DNA of 64,000 bases from Phytoseiulus persimilis. Lineage: Eukaryota > Arthropoda > Arachnida > Mesostigmata > Phytoseiidae. How positions within the stretch are numbered: the first letter of the stretch is position 1; every line of letters starts with the position of its first letter. Location: NCBI GenBank assembly GCA_037576195.1, contig CM075101.1, positions 33,418,001 through 33,482,000 of the forward strand, written 5' to 3'. The translations under genes were made by a program, and so were the position numbers. Below are positions 19,601-30,800 of the stretch, one piece after another. A model generated the notes under the pieces. It saw only the letters and a program-made list of their open reading frames with translations, ran no database searches and was not told the DNA's origin.

Positions 19601-22600
19601 TGTCATGTAGCTCGTTCTACGAGTAAACTGGTCGTTTAGAGCAGTCTGACCTCGAAGATTCCTCTCAGCGTTCCTCGGACTCCACAGAGGGACTTCCTTG
19701 TGATTCTTCAGGGACTGGTCAAGCTCCTACGCGCGGGCTGTCGCTTGAAACTGGAACTCTTGCAGGAGAGCTCGCATGATGTGCATAGCTTCGCAGTCGT
19801 CCATGAACTGGACCACAATCCTCACCTAATCATCAACATCTCAACCTTTCGGCCTCAGCGCTTCGAGGAGAGTGTAACATTAACTGGAGAAAGGGATTCA
19901 TCGTGTGATCGGGCGGCTGCAGATATACACTCGTTGTGGGCTGAAACTAAGTCGACAGTATCGTGGAAGGCGCCGAAGTATTGAGTCGCCATGGCGGACA
20001 ATCGATGAGGATCTATTCCCAGTTCCGGTCCGAGCCTCTCTCGACTGTCTCTCGGGACGGGGTCAACTCAAATATATGAACTACGTCGCTGGGCCTGCCG
20101 GCCCTCAGAACATCTAGGTAATCGGAGCGCTGGGCTCATGTGGAGCGTAGAAAGGGCGCTGCTCGATGCGCACAAAACGAGCAATCAGCAGGCAGTTCGG
20201 AAGGCAACACGGGGCTCGACCCATTATGGGCTTTTCAAGAGAATCTGCGGGAATCGCATTTTTCACACATGGAACAAACTTTCACATTCGGGCGAGATTC
20301 GTTCTCCTCAGCCCTTCTTTTGGGACTCGGCCATTCGTCTTAGTCTTTCATTGTTCCTCCATTCAGGACTGCGTGAGATGACACTCGCGAGTTGGCTTGT
20401 TCCAAAGCTCAAGGGAGCCTTCACGCGAATTCGTCTTCCACTGATTCACAACGAAGATGAATGCCCTGCATTCTCCTTCGCTCAAAAAGCTCGAAATGTT
20501 AGAGTTCTCGACCACTTTGATTCGCCACTTCCTTCGGGGGAATATCTTTTCGGGCGGCTGCTGCCAATAACTGCCGTGATGGCCGACATCGGAGTAGAGA
20601 AACGCGAGCGTGGGCGAAAAATGTGCACGCTCGGAACTCCGCGTTCAGTGGGAACTGGGTTCTATCAATCCGAGACACGTTTAGGATTCTGTGCCGATCC
20701 TGATCGGAGTGTTGCTCTGAAGCATAGAACGATGAGAACAACGTGTCCGATGGATGACCCTCCGGTATTCTGAGTTCCAAACAGTCGATCATGTCGAAAA
20801 AACTCGACATCATCGTCTGTCGGCGCTCGAATGGTCCTTTCAGACGGAGTTTTATTATCACGCTTACCCAGGGGTCTGGTTGTGCAACTGCTTGAAACAT
20901 CAGTCCGTCACCCTCATCGAGTACTAAACGATTCTACCAATAGCTCAGGAGGTAGAGTTTTCTCTGAATCTTCAGGCGCAATTCATGCTGCTTCACATTC
21001 TCCCTCCAGTGAAGTGCTGCCAGCGGATACTGCACGAGTAAAGGGAGCCAAGCGCCTACTATTCGCTCAATGAAGCTAGGGAAGAAAGCTTTGAAGGCTA
21101 GAAATTGTGATTCCGGGGAGTCCTATTGATACCGAGATCCGACCCAGACTTGCTCGGAAATCACGCTCACAATCTTGGGCCCTGAATCCCAAGGGAGAAA
21201 TCGCCGATTTGAGACTTCAACTGTTTCGATTGCATGGAACAGAGGCTGGACAGGGCTGCGGACTCCAGGAAAATACATATCTCAGGCAATACTGGAAACA
21301 CTCTGCATCATCTTCTCTGATTTAGGTTTTTTTGGTTCTCACTGCAAGCCCCGAATTTTCCTCGTAAAGGCACCTGATTCCAGGGAGAATTGGAACCGGC
21401 TCCTTCTCAAACCGTCTCGTTATCCTGATGCCTCTGTAACGATAAAACTTCATGTCCTCTTCGCGGAGAGCTCGGATCGCCGATCACCTTGACGAGCGGT
21501 GGCGACTGTTTGCGTCTGACATAAACACCACTGGTTTCCGAGGACTCAAGTTTGCTACCGCTGCGGTCTCACGAGAGAAGTCATTGTTTGCAAAACTCGC
21601 AGTGTATACTTCCTTGGGCATGCGTCAGCTCTCCATAGATGTTTCTTCATCCGTTGGTTGTCCCGCATCGCGACCATTGTCCTTCCGTCTAGCTTCTGTT
21701 CGTGAATGAAAACAATCGATTTAGCAGCGATACCCACCCCTGCCCGCGGGCGGACCGCTCGTCCTTCTCGAGAAGGTACTGATCCATGGAGGGCTCGCAG
21801 AGTTGGCAAAACATTTCAAACAACAATTACCGAACACATCGACATCAAAATTTTCAGATAGGCCGTTCTTATTTGTCTCCCTCATGGCCTTTTGTCAAAG
21901 TAGCATGTTCGATTCTAGATGTCTAACTCTGCAAGATGTCGGGGATTCCACTCAGTTGAAGTGATCATCAGCAGCTACGAAATTATGGCGATGGTCGCTC
22001 AGTCGTTTTGAACCGATTGTCATCTTCGACGTGTGAAATACCATCATTCCCGACTATGGATGGTGTTCCGTGCGCCAAGTACAGGCCGCTGTCCTATACG
22101 TACGGCCCAGCGTCGCAGGTCGCAGAAATAACAGAGCGGGTGAGAGGCACAGGATGCCCACACAGGAGAGGCCTTCGTTCCGTTGGAAGCAGAATCGATC
22201 CAGAACAGCTGCTTCCCATGAGCGGTCTCGAACAAGGTATCAACGGAGAGACCAGGAAGTTGATGGAAGGATAATATTCCAGGTGCGCCTGTTCCTTTCG
22301 AGTCAGGAAAACCAGTCGTTCTTCGGGATCAGAGTCAATGACTATTATTTCAGGCTAGAATCTTTCAGATACGAGGCATGAGATGGCACAACGGGACGTA
22401 AGGCTATAGTTGGACTTATCGTCCCTATCAACCTTCTCATGGACCGCTGTAACGATCCCGCAGCGGAACAGCACCGGGGCTTTGCCATCTCCGTACGAGC
22501 GTCGCAATATCGCACCGCCGCGCCTTTCCGTGGACCCATGGTTTGTTCTCCAGATGTTTGTTTATCGGCAGAGGTTTCAACACAGTCGAGACTGTTAGCG

Positions 22601-24499
22601 AAACTCGGTAACTTTGGCTACCTCGGACGTTATCCCCTCATGCGGCGCTGATCCCGAAGGGACGCGTATTGACCTCATGGAAAGGCTGGCGTTGTTTATA
22701 AACTCGTCTTCTTCGCCTGTGGCGTTGACATCTCAAATCTATCTGAAGAATGGGAGGCTTTCATAACACCGTCTTAGGACGGATGCAAATTTGAAAAAGG
22801 AGAACTCCCGAAGCGCATCGCACGTGCGATCCGATATGATCATTCGAGCTGAGGGGGATCCATGGAACCTCAGACACAAACCCACAATACACGAAAGAAA
22901 TTCAGGAGTTCCTCTTCCTTTGGCAAGCCGGGCGATGCTGAAGTGCCGTCCGATGCCGCCTTGGGACTTCGACGTTCCATGAGGGCATTCTCTGACCTTC
23001 ATGCTTCTGTAGGTGATGAAGAATCGAGACTTCATTAAACTCACAAACAAGTTGATATCGCGGACTTTCAGAAACTGGATAAATCCAATTTCCATCAAAC
23101 ACAGAATGAAAACACTAAGCACTGCGCGCATGCAGACCAATGGTTGCAATATTTTTACTTGCTCACGAACTGGCCTTACTCGAATTGGCTCGGAGAAATC
23201 GTGTGTCGCTGACGATGTTGAGCCATGAAACGCTCGGACCTCATTCCAAGAGGGATCCTCGTAATTCCAGCGGGCTGGCTCCCTGGAGGTCACATCCGCT
23301 GGACGATTCTGATTCGATGGCTCCAGAAGATACATCGGAAAAGAAGAAAACCGATTCTTTTCTCGCCGAAGGGGTCAGAAGCTTATCCGTGTGATTGGTG
23401 GGTTTCCGCAGTCAGGAGCTGTCGAAACGCGCCTACATTCCTCTGAAGCTACGCATCGATATCCTTGTTGTCAACTTTCGATGAGTCCGATGTCCGAACG
23501 GAAAGATAGGATGGAACCGACACGGATGACTTAATCTCGAATTCTGGAAAATACTTCGAGCACAGAACGATGAGGCTATCTGCGTGATGTATCTCATTGT
23601 GTTCTTTTCCCCATCTGGCCGGATGACATATCGAGCTACGACAGCGTCCAAAATGTCATCTCCGCTCAGGTGCCGCCCGTTGCGGTCGACTCCAAACCTC
23701 TCCCCGTCCCTGCGTGTTCACGGTTTGCCACTGTTTTTCACACATGGGAATGACTGCATCGCTCCGAGGGAAGCTGTGCTGTGATGCAACAAACAAGACT
23801 CGAGAAGCAACTGAGCCGATTCAATCGGCGTCTCAATCAGGTTTTCGACTTCATTGAGCACAACCTTAAAGGGGAACTGATTAATCGGCTCCGATCGAAC
23901 GTCCCCGAGGAAAGCCGACTGGGAGAGAGAGACAGGGCTTCACTCCCTTGTCTGCTCGGGGCATGGCTCCTCGTCGACCACCATGGTTCTTCCGCTGCTG
24001 GAATCGACAAACAAACACGAGCCTCCAAAACACCAACCGATTTTCAGAGATCGGTGGCGCTCCCAATCGGGATCCTGGCAGAGCTACGCCTTTGTGAGCC
24101 GTACAATCGAGCCTGCTTTGATGTTCTGTCCGCCCCGCCGACTTTTGCCGGAGTTTGCACCCGTTTTTTTTTGTAAAGGATGGAGTTTCAAACAGCGAGC
24201 TGTAACGGAAGCCATTCGTACCCCTTTCGACTTTCGGACGCTCCTGAGCCAGAGCGCCTTCATTTGAAATGCGTGAAACGTGCAGTCATACGAAAATAAT
24301 GCGTGCGACGACTCAATAATTAATGAGGTCGTAAGGCGAACGAACGAAAGGACTGAGCGTAAAAGCCGCACCATGATTTTTTCACCCGATGCTGACCCGG
24401 ACATCTGTGCGGAATGTGAGCGAGTCTCGACGACTCCGCTGTTTACATCAGTCGTTCTGGGATCTGATGTTTTGAACGAATAATAAAAAATAACGCCTG
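16688..24499. other. Long stretch without a defensible gene
   Basis: About 7.8 kb with many frames of 60-210 codons on both strands. Apart from the 17362-17676 frame listed separately, notable ones are 16840-17108 plus (ending at a GTAAGT donor), 17948-18283 plus, 20138-20773 plus (211 codons) and its antisense partner 20499-20900 minus, and 22008-22274 plus. Most have an equally open rival on the other strand. I found no multi-exon chain and no recognisable domain, so coding status is undecided. Confidence 0.35.
17362..17676 (-). CDS. Candidate ORF of 104 codons
   Basis: A minus-strand frame opens at an ATG (MDSDLADSWSEFRSAQ) and runs 104 codons to TAA, with an even mix of charged and hydrophobic residues and GC-rich third positions. 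The opposite strand is open over most of the same bases, no splice sites or family resemblance support it, and nothing is known of its role. Confidence 0.25.
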   Translation of the reverse strand: MDSDLADSWSEFRSAQPLQRRRLSGTFLADVESIFGLIAARTNLVATDGGFTLLERRIRSHSRTSARKFLHKSRASYATDSEYGVGLKLQGPQEDRTDPPLSHE

Positions 24500-24965
24500 A
24501 TGTGTTGTCGCAGACTGGCGCGTCGGCATTTTTTGGGCGTTGCGGCCTTCAACGCAAGCTCTGTAAGTGATCATGAAAACGGGACAACAAGTAATCCCAT
24601 GCTGCTCGAGCGATTTGAGGGATTTCCTCGATTGCTTTTTTCTTCGGGATCGAGTTGTTTATTTTCCTCAGGAGGTAGCCCTGCTATCGGAAAAAACATG
24701 TTCTGGAAGACAGATCCGGCGGGTCCGTAGTTCGCGTGATGGGCTTCGCTCGGAGCTCGGGAACCCTTCAGTTCCTGAATCGAAGGAAGCTCCTCGGGCC
24801 CGTCCTTCCAAGACGCTCCTGCGACCCCGATTGAAACGAGTCGTCGAGTTTCGAGTTGGATTTGTCAAAAGTATGTGGTCCTGGCAATGAGTCGTTAGCG
24901 AGAACCTCGATTACCTTCCGAGCTAAAACACAGTTTCCTTGGAGCCTCCTGTAGAGAGATGGTGA
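24500..24965 (+). CDS. Three-exon small basic protein, 97 aa (tentative)
   Basis: Exons 24500-24562, 24672-24870 and 24934-24965 join in phase to give 294 nt. The first donor is GTAAGT. The acceptor at 24671 follows a strong pyrimidine tract ending TTTTCCTCAG, and the second donor is GTATGT. The product starts MCCRRLARRHFLGVAAF and is very arginine-rich in the middle. The weak point is the last exon. A different frame across the same bases reads on for over 50 codons (REMVIRYRSRKVRRWRGLDD) to a TGA near 25108, but needs a phase-2 partner that I could not find. Function unknown. Confidence 0.4.
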
Positions 24966-27572
24966 TTCGTTACAGATCCCGGAAAGTGAGGCGATGGCGA
25001 GGTCTCGATGACAGGACGATGTTCGTCATGAAGCTTTCTGGATTTCTAGACGGGTCATCGACGACGCTTTCTTCCGGAGAACACAACGCTTCCGAGGAAA
25101 TCGCCTGAAGCTAGATGCAGTCAGAGGCCAGTTCTTCGTTCAATGTGCCCCTCTCTCGAACGTGGTAGCGGAACTTCATCGTCGCTGCTGCAAGTGATCG
25201 GCTTCCAGTTTGACAGGGATGGGGCGAAGTCAGTCATAGAACTGGCGGTCACGATGAGATGCATTGACCTGTCGGTCGTCGTTTATGCCTCAAACGGCAT
25301 GAGCTCTCTCAAGTTCTTTTTCTGGGCACGTTCAGACAGCTACCGTTCCCTCACCCTTTCTCCCCACCAACCATCTTCTTCAACCGAGATCCGTCACATG
25401 TACCTCAAGCAGAGTCGAACGGTCCAGCCGGCGAATCGGTGATTCGCGTTCAAATCAGAGGGTTCACCGGCGGGACAACTTCAGAGGGAGCGGTCCATCT
25501 AGATGACTCCTGGTCATCGGAAATGTTTCGGAATCTCTGGGGCCGCTCTCCACAAGCGATTCCATTCTGAGAAGGAAATTCTAGGGTGATCCAGATTTAT
25601 CTCATGAAGGCATCCTGATGGTGCCGTCGTCAGGCGGTCACGCATCGCGTTACACTCGACAGATAGCAAATAGTTACATTCGATTTGAGAGTGGGCTCAC
25701 GGAATCCCTTGTGAGACCATGTTCGGACTGCGCCGGCGTTGGATTCCCTCAAGTTGCTCGTCGTTGAAAGATGAAGCAGAGCGTCTCCGCCCCTGCTGCA
25801 GGGTCTTCGATGAGAATGAACTCTCATGTCAATCGGGAGCGACCTCCATGACTGGTGGTTCAGTCAGGGATGGAGCGGACCGGAGCGCTCTGGGGCAGCA
25901 GATATTCGAGTCATTTTTGCGCAGGAAATTACGGCGCAGATTCAGATTGAGCTCCCATGAGTCATGCAAACAATTTGAATCGCGTGGTTCCTTCTCTATC
26001 GATGGTTTCTTGCGCTACATGTCCCCACCAGAGCTTCATGATTAGGTCAGGTTGCAGAGGATCTCAATCGAGGTGCAGGGGGGCAACGGGGTGGCAGTCA
26101 GGGGATCGCTACCTGCCGGGGAGCTCCTTGTCGGAATTGGCTGAGACAGTGGCCTTTGTCGACAGTGGCACTCGTTCTAATCGTGTCATTGGAAAAATAA
26201 TGATATTTTTTTTGATTTTGTGGTTGTGTTTATTCATTGATCCTCCGATGTGTTATCTACGTTTCCTTTTATTTACATATCACATGGGGCCCAGTCCCTA
26301 GCTCCCGGTTAAGTTCAGCGGATTTCTCGGGCTTTCATCCATGATTCCCGCTGCCGCAGACACAAGGTAAAGAAGATTTAATTTTCCGGGAGGGCCCGGA
26401 CGAAATCCGTCGAAATGGCGTTCCAAACGTCGGAATGGCCCTGATGGCGACTGCAAGCGAGGCGGCGCACGTGCAATGAATTGAGGAAGACGATGATGAG
26501 GGAGTCTGCTGACACACACTTTTAGAGAGCTTGAGTAAGGAGTGTCAGAGATTTCTAGAGAGCAGGTCTCGGTATCGACGAAAGAGATGAGTCGATGAAG
26601 ATTACCTCTCGGAAAAGTCGGCGCAGTTCGCCGAGGGCCTCCTGGCCTGCACCTGCCCGGGCTCTTACATCCTGTATGGGAGGAAATAGGAAAGTTCGTT
26701 GTCGCCTCTGCACCGAACACACCGGCACATTTGAGACCGAACAATCATCGGTGTGAGTAGTTCAAGCGACATTTAGGCCGAGACACTTCGGCCCAGACAT
26801 CCAAGCCGTGGATTTGAAGGGATTCCGGATGTCTTCCTAGTTCGCCGATGCACAATGTTCGGCCTAAGCTGTGAGCCTGACTCTCAGCGAAGGCAAACAA
26901 GATTACACTACCACTTGTTCCCAAGCAACAAGTCAGACTATCGAGAGCTTCCCAGGGACCGCAGAAATCGAAATTATGGAGAACACCTCTGTACACGTGA
27001 GAACCAAGCCCGATAAGCGCTACCATTCAGGGCCGAAATGTCCGTGGCGGGAAGTCTTGGAGCCGAGATGTCATGTGATGACATTTTTCGTCAATGTTTG
27101 CAACGGGTAGTACTTTTAGATGAAAGCTGTGGCGGACACATGCACCGCAAGGAGGCATCGATCGCGACAGAACAACACTATCTCAGTTGTTCGGATGACT
27201 CATGGGAGCTATATCAAACTCTGGGCAAAATGCCTCGCGCCAAAATGTCCGTTGCGCCAAACTGTCCTGAACCGGGGGTCACGTACACGTTGAAACGAGA
27301 TCGAGGTTTCGAGAGGTCTTCGTCTGGACGAGTCGGAGCAGTGAGGGAAAGGACCGCAGGGTTTTCCATTTTGAATGCTCGCTGAGGATAGTCGGATTCG
27401 TCCTCGAAGTGAAATATACATTAGGACGGTGACCTTCGAGCTGACTGTAACCGAGAGACGTGAACCGCAGCTGCTGCGCCATATGCTTCGATGGGGCAGC
27501 CACCAAGCGTGAGCTGGCTGCTTTTGATGATCGTCGCGTGGAGGAATTCATTCGGAGATGACCTGAGTATAC
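24966..27572. other. No firm gene; possible minus-strand transcript end
   Basis: A plus-strand frame at 25143-25442 and one at 26871-27110 look protein-like; the latter contains a possible GTGAGA donor at about 26999. The minus strand is open over 26745-27026. An AATAAA on the minus strand lies within the AT-rich stretch near 26230-26250 and could mark the end of a minus-strand transcript. None of these can be tied to a gene. Confidence 0.3.
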
Positions 27573-27815
27573 ATGGAGAACGATTTCGTGACGGGAATGA
27601 AAGAGGGGTCCAGCGTTTCCTCTCATCTTGAAACTTCCCGCTCGTTTTCGAAACGTGACGGACCAGAATATGTCGTGAGTTCCAAGCTTCTGTAGAGACC
27701 CCGTTCAGGCGGGGGGGGGGGGGGGCAATAGAAGGATTCCTCCTTCCCTCTAATTCAGATCAAGCGATGCGTCATCCGTGTGATGTTTATCGGCGAGACC
27801 ATCAAACCGGATTGA
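27573..27815 (+). CDS. Two-exon small protein, possible TGA read-through
   Basis: Exon 1 (27573-27674, 34 codons) starts MENDFVTGMKEGSSVSSHLE just after an in-frame stop and ends at a GTGAGT donor. Exon 2 starts at 27759 after a strong acceptor (CCTTCCCTCTAATTCAG) in the same phase and reads IKRCVIRVMFIGETIKPD to TGA at 27813-27815. The product would be 52 aa. Beyond the TGA the same frame stays open for 44 codons to the next stop at 27948-27950 and looks protein-like (MSHAVLTKLSTVYADFVVND). The gene may therefore be longer, by read-through, a missed intron or a sequence error. The minus strand is also open across exon 2. Family unknown. Confidence 0.4.
27711..27725. repeat. Run of 15 G
   Basis: A homopolymer of 15 G lies inside the modelled intron, about 33 bp before the acceptor at 27758. 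Its true length is prone to sequencing error. Confidence 0.85.
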
Positions 27816-30800
27816 CCGCTTCGCAGGACAGGAACGGACATGTCCCACGCTGTCCTGACGAAGCTGAGTACAGTGTACGCCGACTTTGTCGTAAATGACC
27901 CTGACAAGATGAGGGTCTTGATGAGCTTGAAACTTTTAGAAGGGACTTGACGCAATACATGTGCACTGGAGAATGCAATCCCCTAGCCGCAGTTTCGAAG
28001 ATGTCCGTGAACGCTTGCTCGGAATAGCTGTTTTAGGAGCGTCGCCTAACTACGAAGGTTACGTTAAGCTGCTGCGCTCCACTCATGGGAAGCTATTTCT
28101 ATGGGCTAGAGAGCAATCACACGTGGGAAATTCGTCTGTCCATCCGGGAACAAAACTGCCGGGAGTGTTCTCGAGTGTGGCAGGAGCCAATGGGAAAGAA
28201 CCGCTTCAAATAGAGCGTACAAAAGATATTCTTGCGAGAAGCCTCAACCAGCCTTCACTGCCGACCGTCGCATTGATGAAGAGGCTTCCTTCCCAAGAGT
28301 ACGAATCACAGTCTCCCCATCAGCTCCTACTCGAGCCGGGAGGTTCTGAAACGCCTGAAAAATGATGACGGTAGAGCCGAGAACGCCCCGAATTGGAAAC
28401 AACAAATCTCAAGATGAAAAGGAGCTTGCAGAACGCCTGCGTATCTATCCAAGCCTTTTATTTTCGTTATGAGTGCCACGACTGCGACCCCCTGGGGAAA
28501 AGCTGTACATGCCCGGGAAATGTCGAGTCGAGAGGTCCTCCTGGCTGGAGAGCATTTCACGTTCTGTTGAATATTCCCGTATAACATCCGAACCGCGGAA
28601 ACTCCGAAAGAATCCGTGAACCGGGGCGCTGAATCGAGGGGGAAATGCTATCAGCTTTCTGGATCGTTGTTCTCCGAAACCTAGGTGCGAAACACCCGCA
28701 GGTTTTCGCCCAAGCCCTCCTAGATTTCTGATGAGTGTTCGTGCTCTGGCAACTCAGCAGTCGAGCGGCTCGATTCTGGAACGAATCCGAGGGCAATTAT
28801 CCCAGAAGTAACATTCAGCGTGGAGCACACTGACGGTGATATCCACGAGAATCGACCACGATTTGGAAATCATACGATCAAACGGTGCTCCTTCCGCTGT
28901 TCTGAGCTCTGCCGTCGAATTGAGCCGTCCGGATGAAGCAGAGAACGGAGGTAACTCTGAGTCAGGAGCCAGAAAGCTGAGCACCACGATGGATTGGCAG
29001 AAACTCTTTCACTTCAAATCCCTTAGGTCCGAGCTCCGGGTAGCGGTCTGAGAACGATCTCACTGTCGGCTTCCGCGGACTCTTGTCGGGCACACCAGAA
29101 ACTCACAAGTCGCACGGCTCCATCTTACGTTCCCACTTAGCAGGAATAGAGGAACCGCGGGGAATCAACAGACTTTCCGCTGATGAAGTTGCATAGACCT
29201 GAGAAACACCACAGTAGCAGCTCGGGCTGGTGTGTGCGTGTGGTAACACCTCATTTTCGCTGTGCCGCTGGGAGTTGCACAAGCTGCGCAAGCGATCTGA
29301 CGATGTCTCTCACTCATCGCGTGTTTGGAATAGCGGAAAAGGCCCCAGAAACCATCGCGTAAACACCGTCGTCCGCAGGAACATTCCAGTTTCCAGGCCT
29401 GCCTTCATCCTGTATTTACCCGGAGCCTCGTCTCATCTCACCCGTTAGCGGTTCACGTGAAAAGAATTATTCCCGAAGCTACTCACGAACCTCGCGGAAG
29501 CAGGAGCGAAGGCTCTGCGATCCTCCCTAATGATCCCGCAGATGAGCCTATCTTGGCAAACGGAGCGCGAGATGACGAAACCATTTTGAGCTCGCATTCA
29601 ATTCTTTCTTCGGAGCTCAAACCGCCGACCGCAACGCCATCGAAATTAACAGACGACGTCGCAACCCCGGAACAAGAGCTCCATAAATCAAGTCGCATTC
29701 AGCGAGTTGTTTGAAAGCGAGCCAGAGACTCTGTTGCCTGCTACTTGTTCTGACACAGAGACTGAAGAGATGCCAAAAGGTTTCACACCGGAGTCGACGA
29801 CCGCTCGAATTGCTCTCGCAGGTGTCGTACGGCCGGCTATTCTCGGTGTTCCGTGTTTAGCTAGGGGTGTTTCGGCCTGCGCAGCGTATGCAGTTGCAGT
29901 CTGCGGAGCTCTCTGAGCTGACGTCCTCTCATGCGAAGGCGCCGTACCACATTTCATGGCGGAGCGACATCCTGTTAGAAAGTACCCTAAAGTCTGGGAG
30001 ATAAGGGACTACTTTTTAAATCATAAATATACCCAGAATTCACAGAAAGTTTCGAGATCTGGCATTTCGCCGTACTAGACGGAACGTTGCTACATCGTGC
30101 AAAATTATCGGGATTCGAGTGCGTGCATACAACCAAAAGTTCCAGTCATGTTTTTGATCAAAAAAGTAGTGCCTCATCCCCCAGATTTTAGGGTAGGTCA
30201 AACTCAGACAGCGATTCTCACGCCCGTCTACATGATCGTGCCGGAACCTCCAAGTTCAGAGCTGCGGAGCAGGTCTGTCGGACTCTGGGTAATCTCGATG
30301 AGCTTGTGTCAAGCTTCCGAACTGCGATGCTGGTCGCCACACCGTTCCGATCCGCTGTCGAGCTGAGGCTTCACCACGAAGCCTGGAAGTTCATTGTTCC
30401 GGAGACAGAGAACGCCGAAGTTCGAGTTCTCCAAGAAAGCATTGGGGCCTGGCTTTGGGTGGTTATCGCATTCAGCGCGACTACACTCGCTGTGTCAGAC
30501 TTCCAGGAGGGCTGACAGATCAAAGAAGAGATCCGGATCTCCTCCGATGGAGACGCTTGCGGTTGTGTCTTCTTGCCACGCTCCCGAAAATACTCCGATA
30601 GCGAATCGGTGACCGGTGTCCTACGGCAACCCGTATTGGCATACAGTGCCTGACTCAGCGACTAACCCTAAAATCCAAGACTTCCACACGATATTCACAA
30701 GACATGGCCTCGGCTAGACAGACACGGATCACGGCTCATGATTAGAGCTCACGAGTCTGGAAATCAATGGCAACCTCGTGAGGGCAGCCCAGTAGTTCCC

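Noticed and set aside
20138-20900. A 211-codon plus-strand ORF or its 133-codon antisense rival as genes
   Set aside because: Neither has a family match or splice partners, and the two contradict each other.
26283-26340. Sequence on the minus strand reading CCGCTGAACTTAA, like the start of large-subunit rRNA
   Set aside because: The match is short, carries differences from the usual CCGCTGAATTTAAGC, and the flanking bases do not follow rRNA; treated as coincidence.
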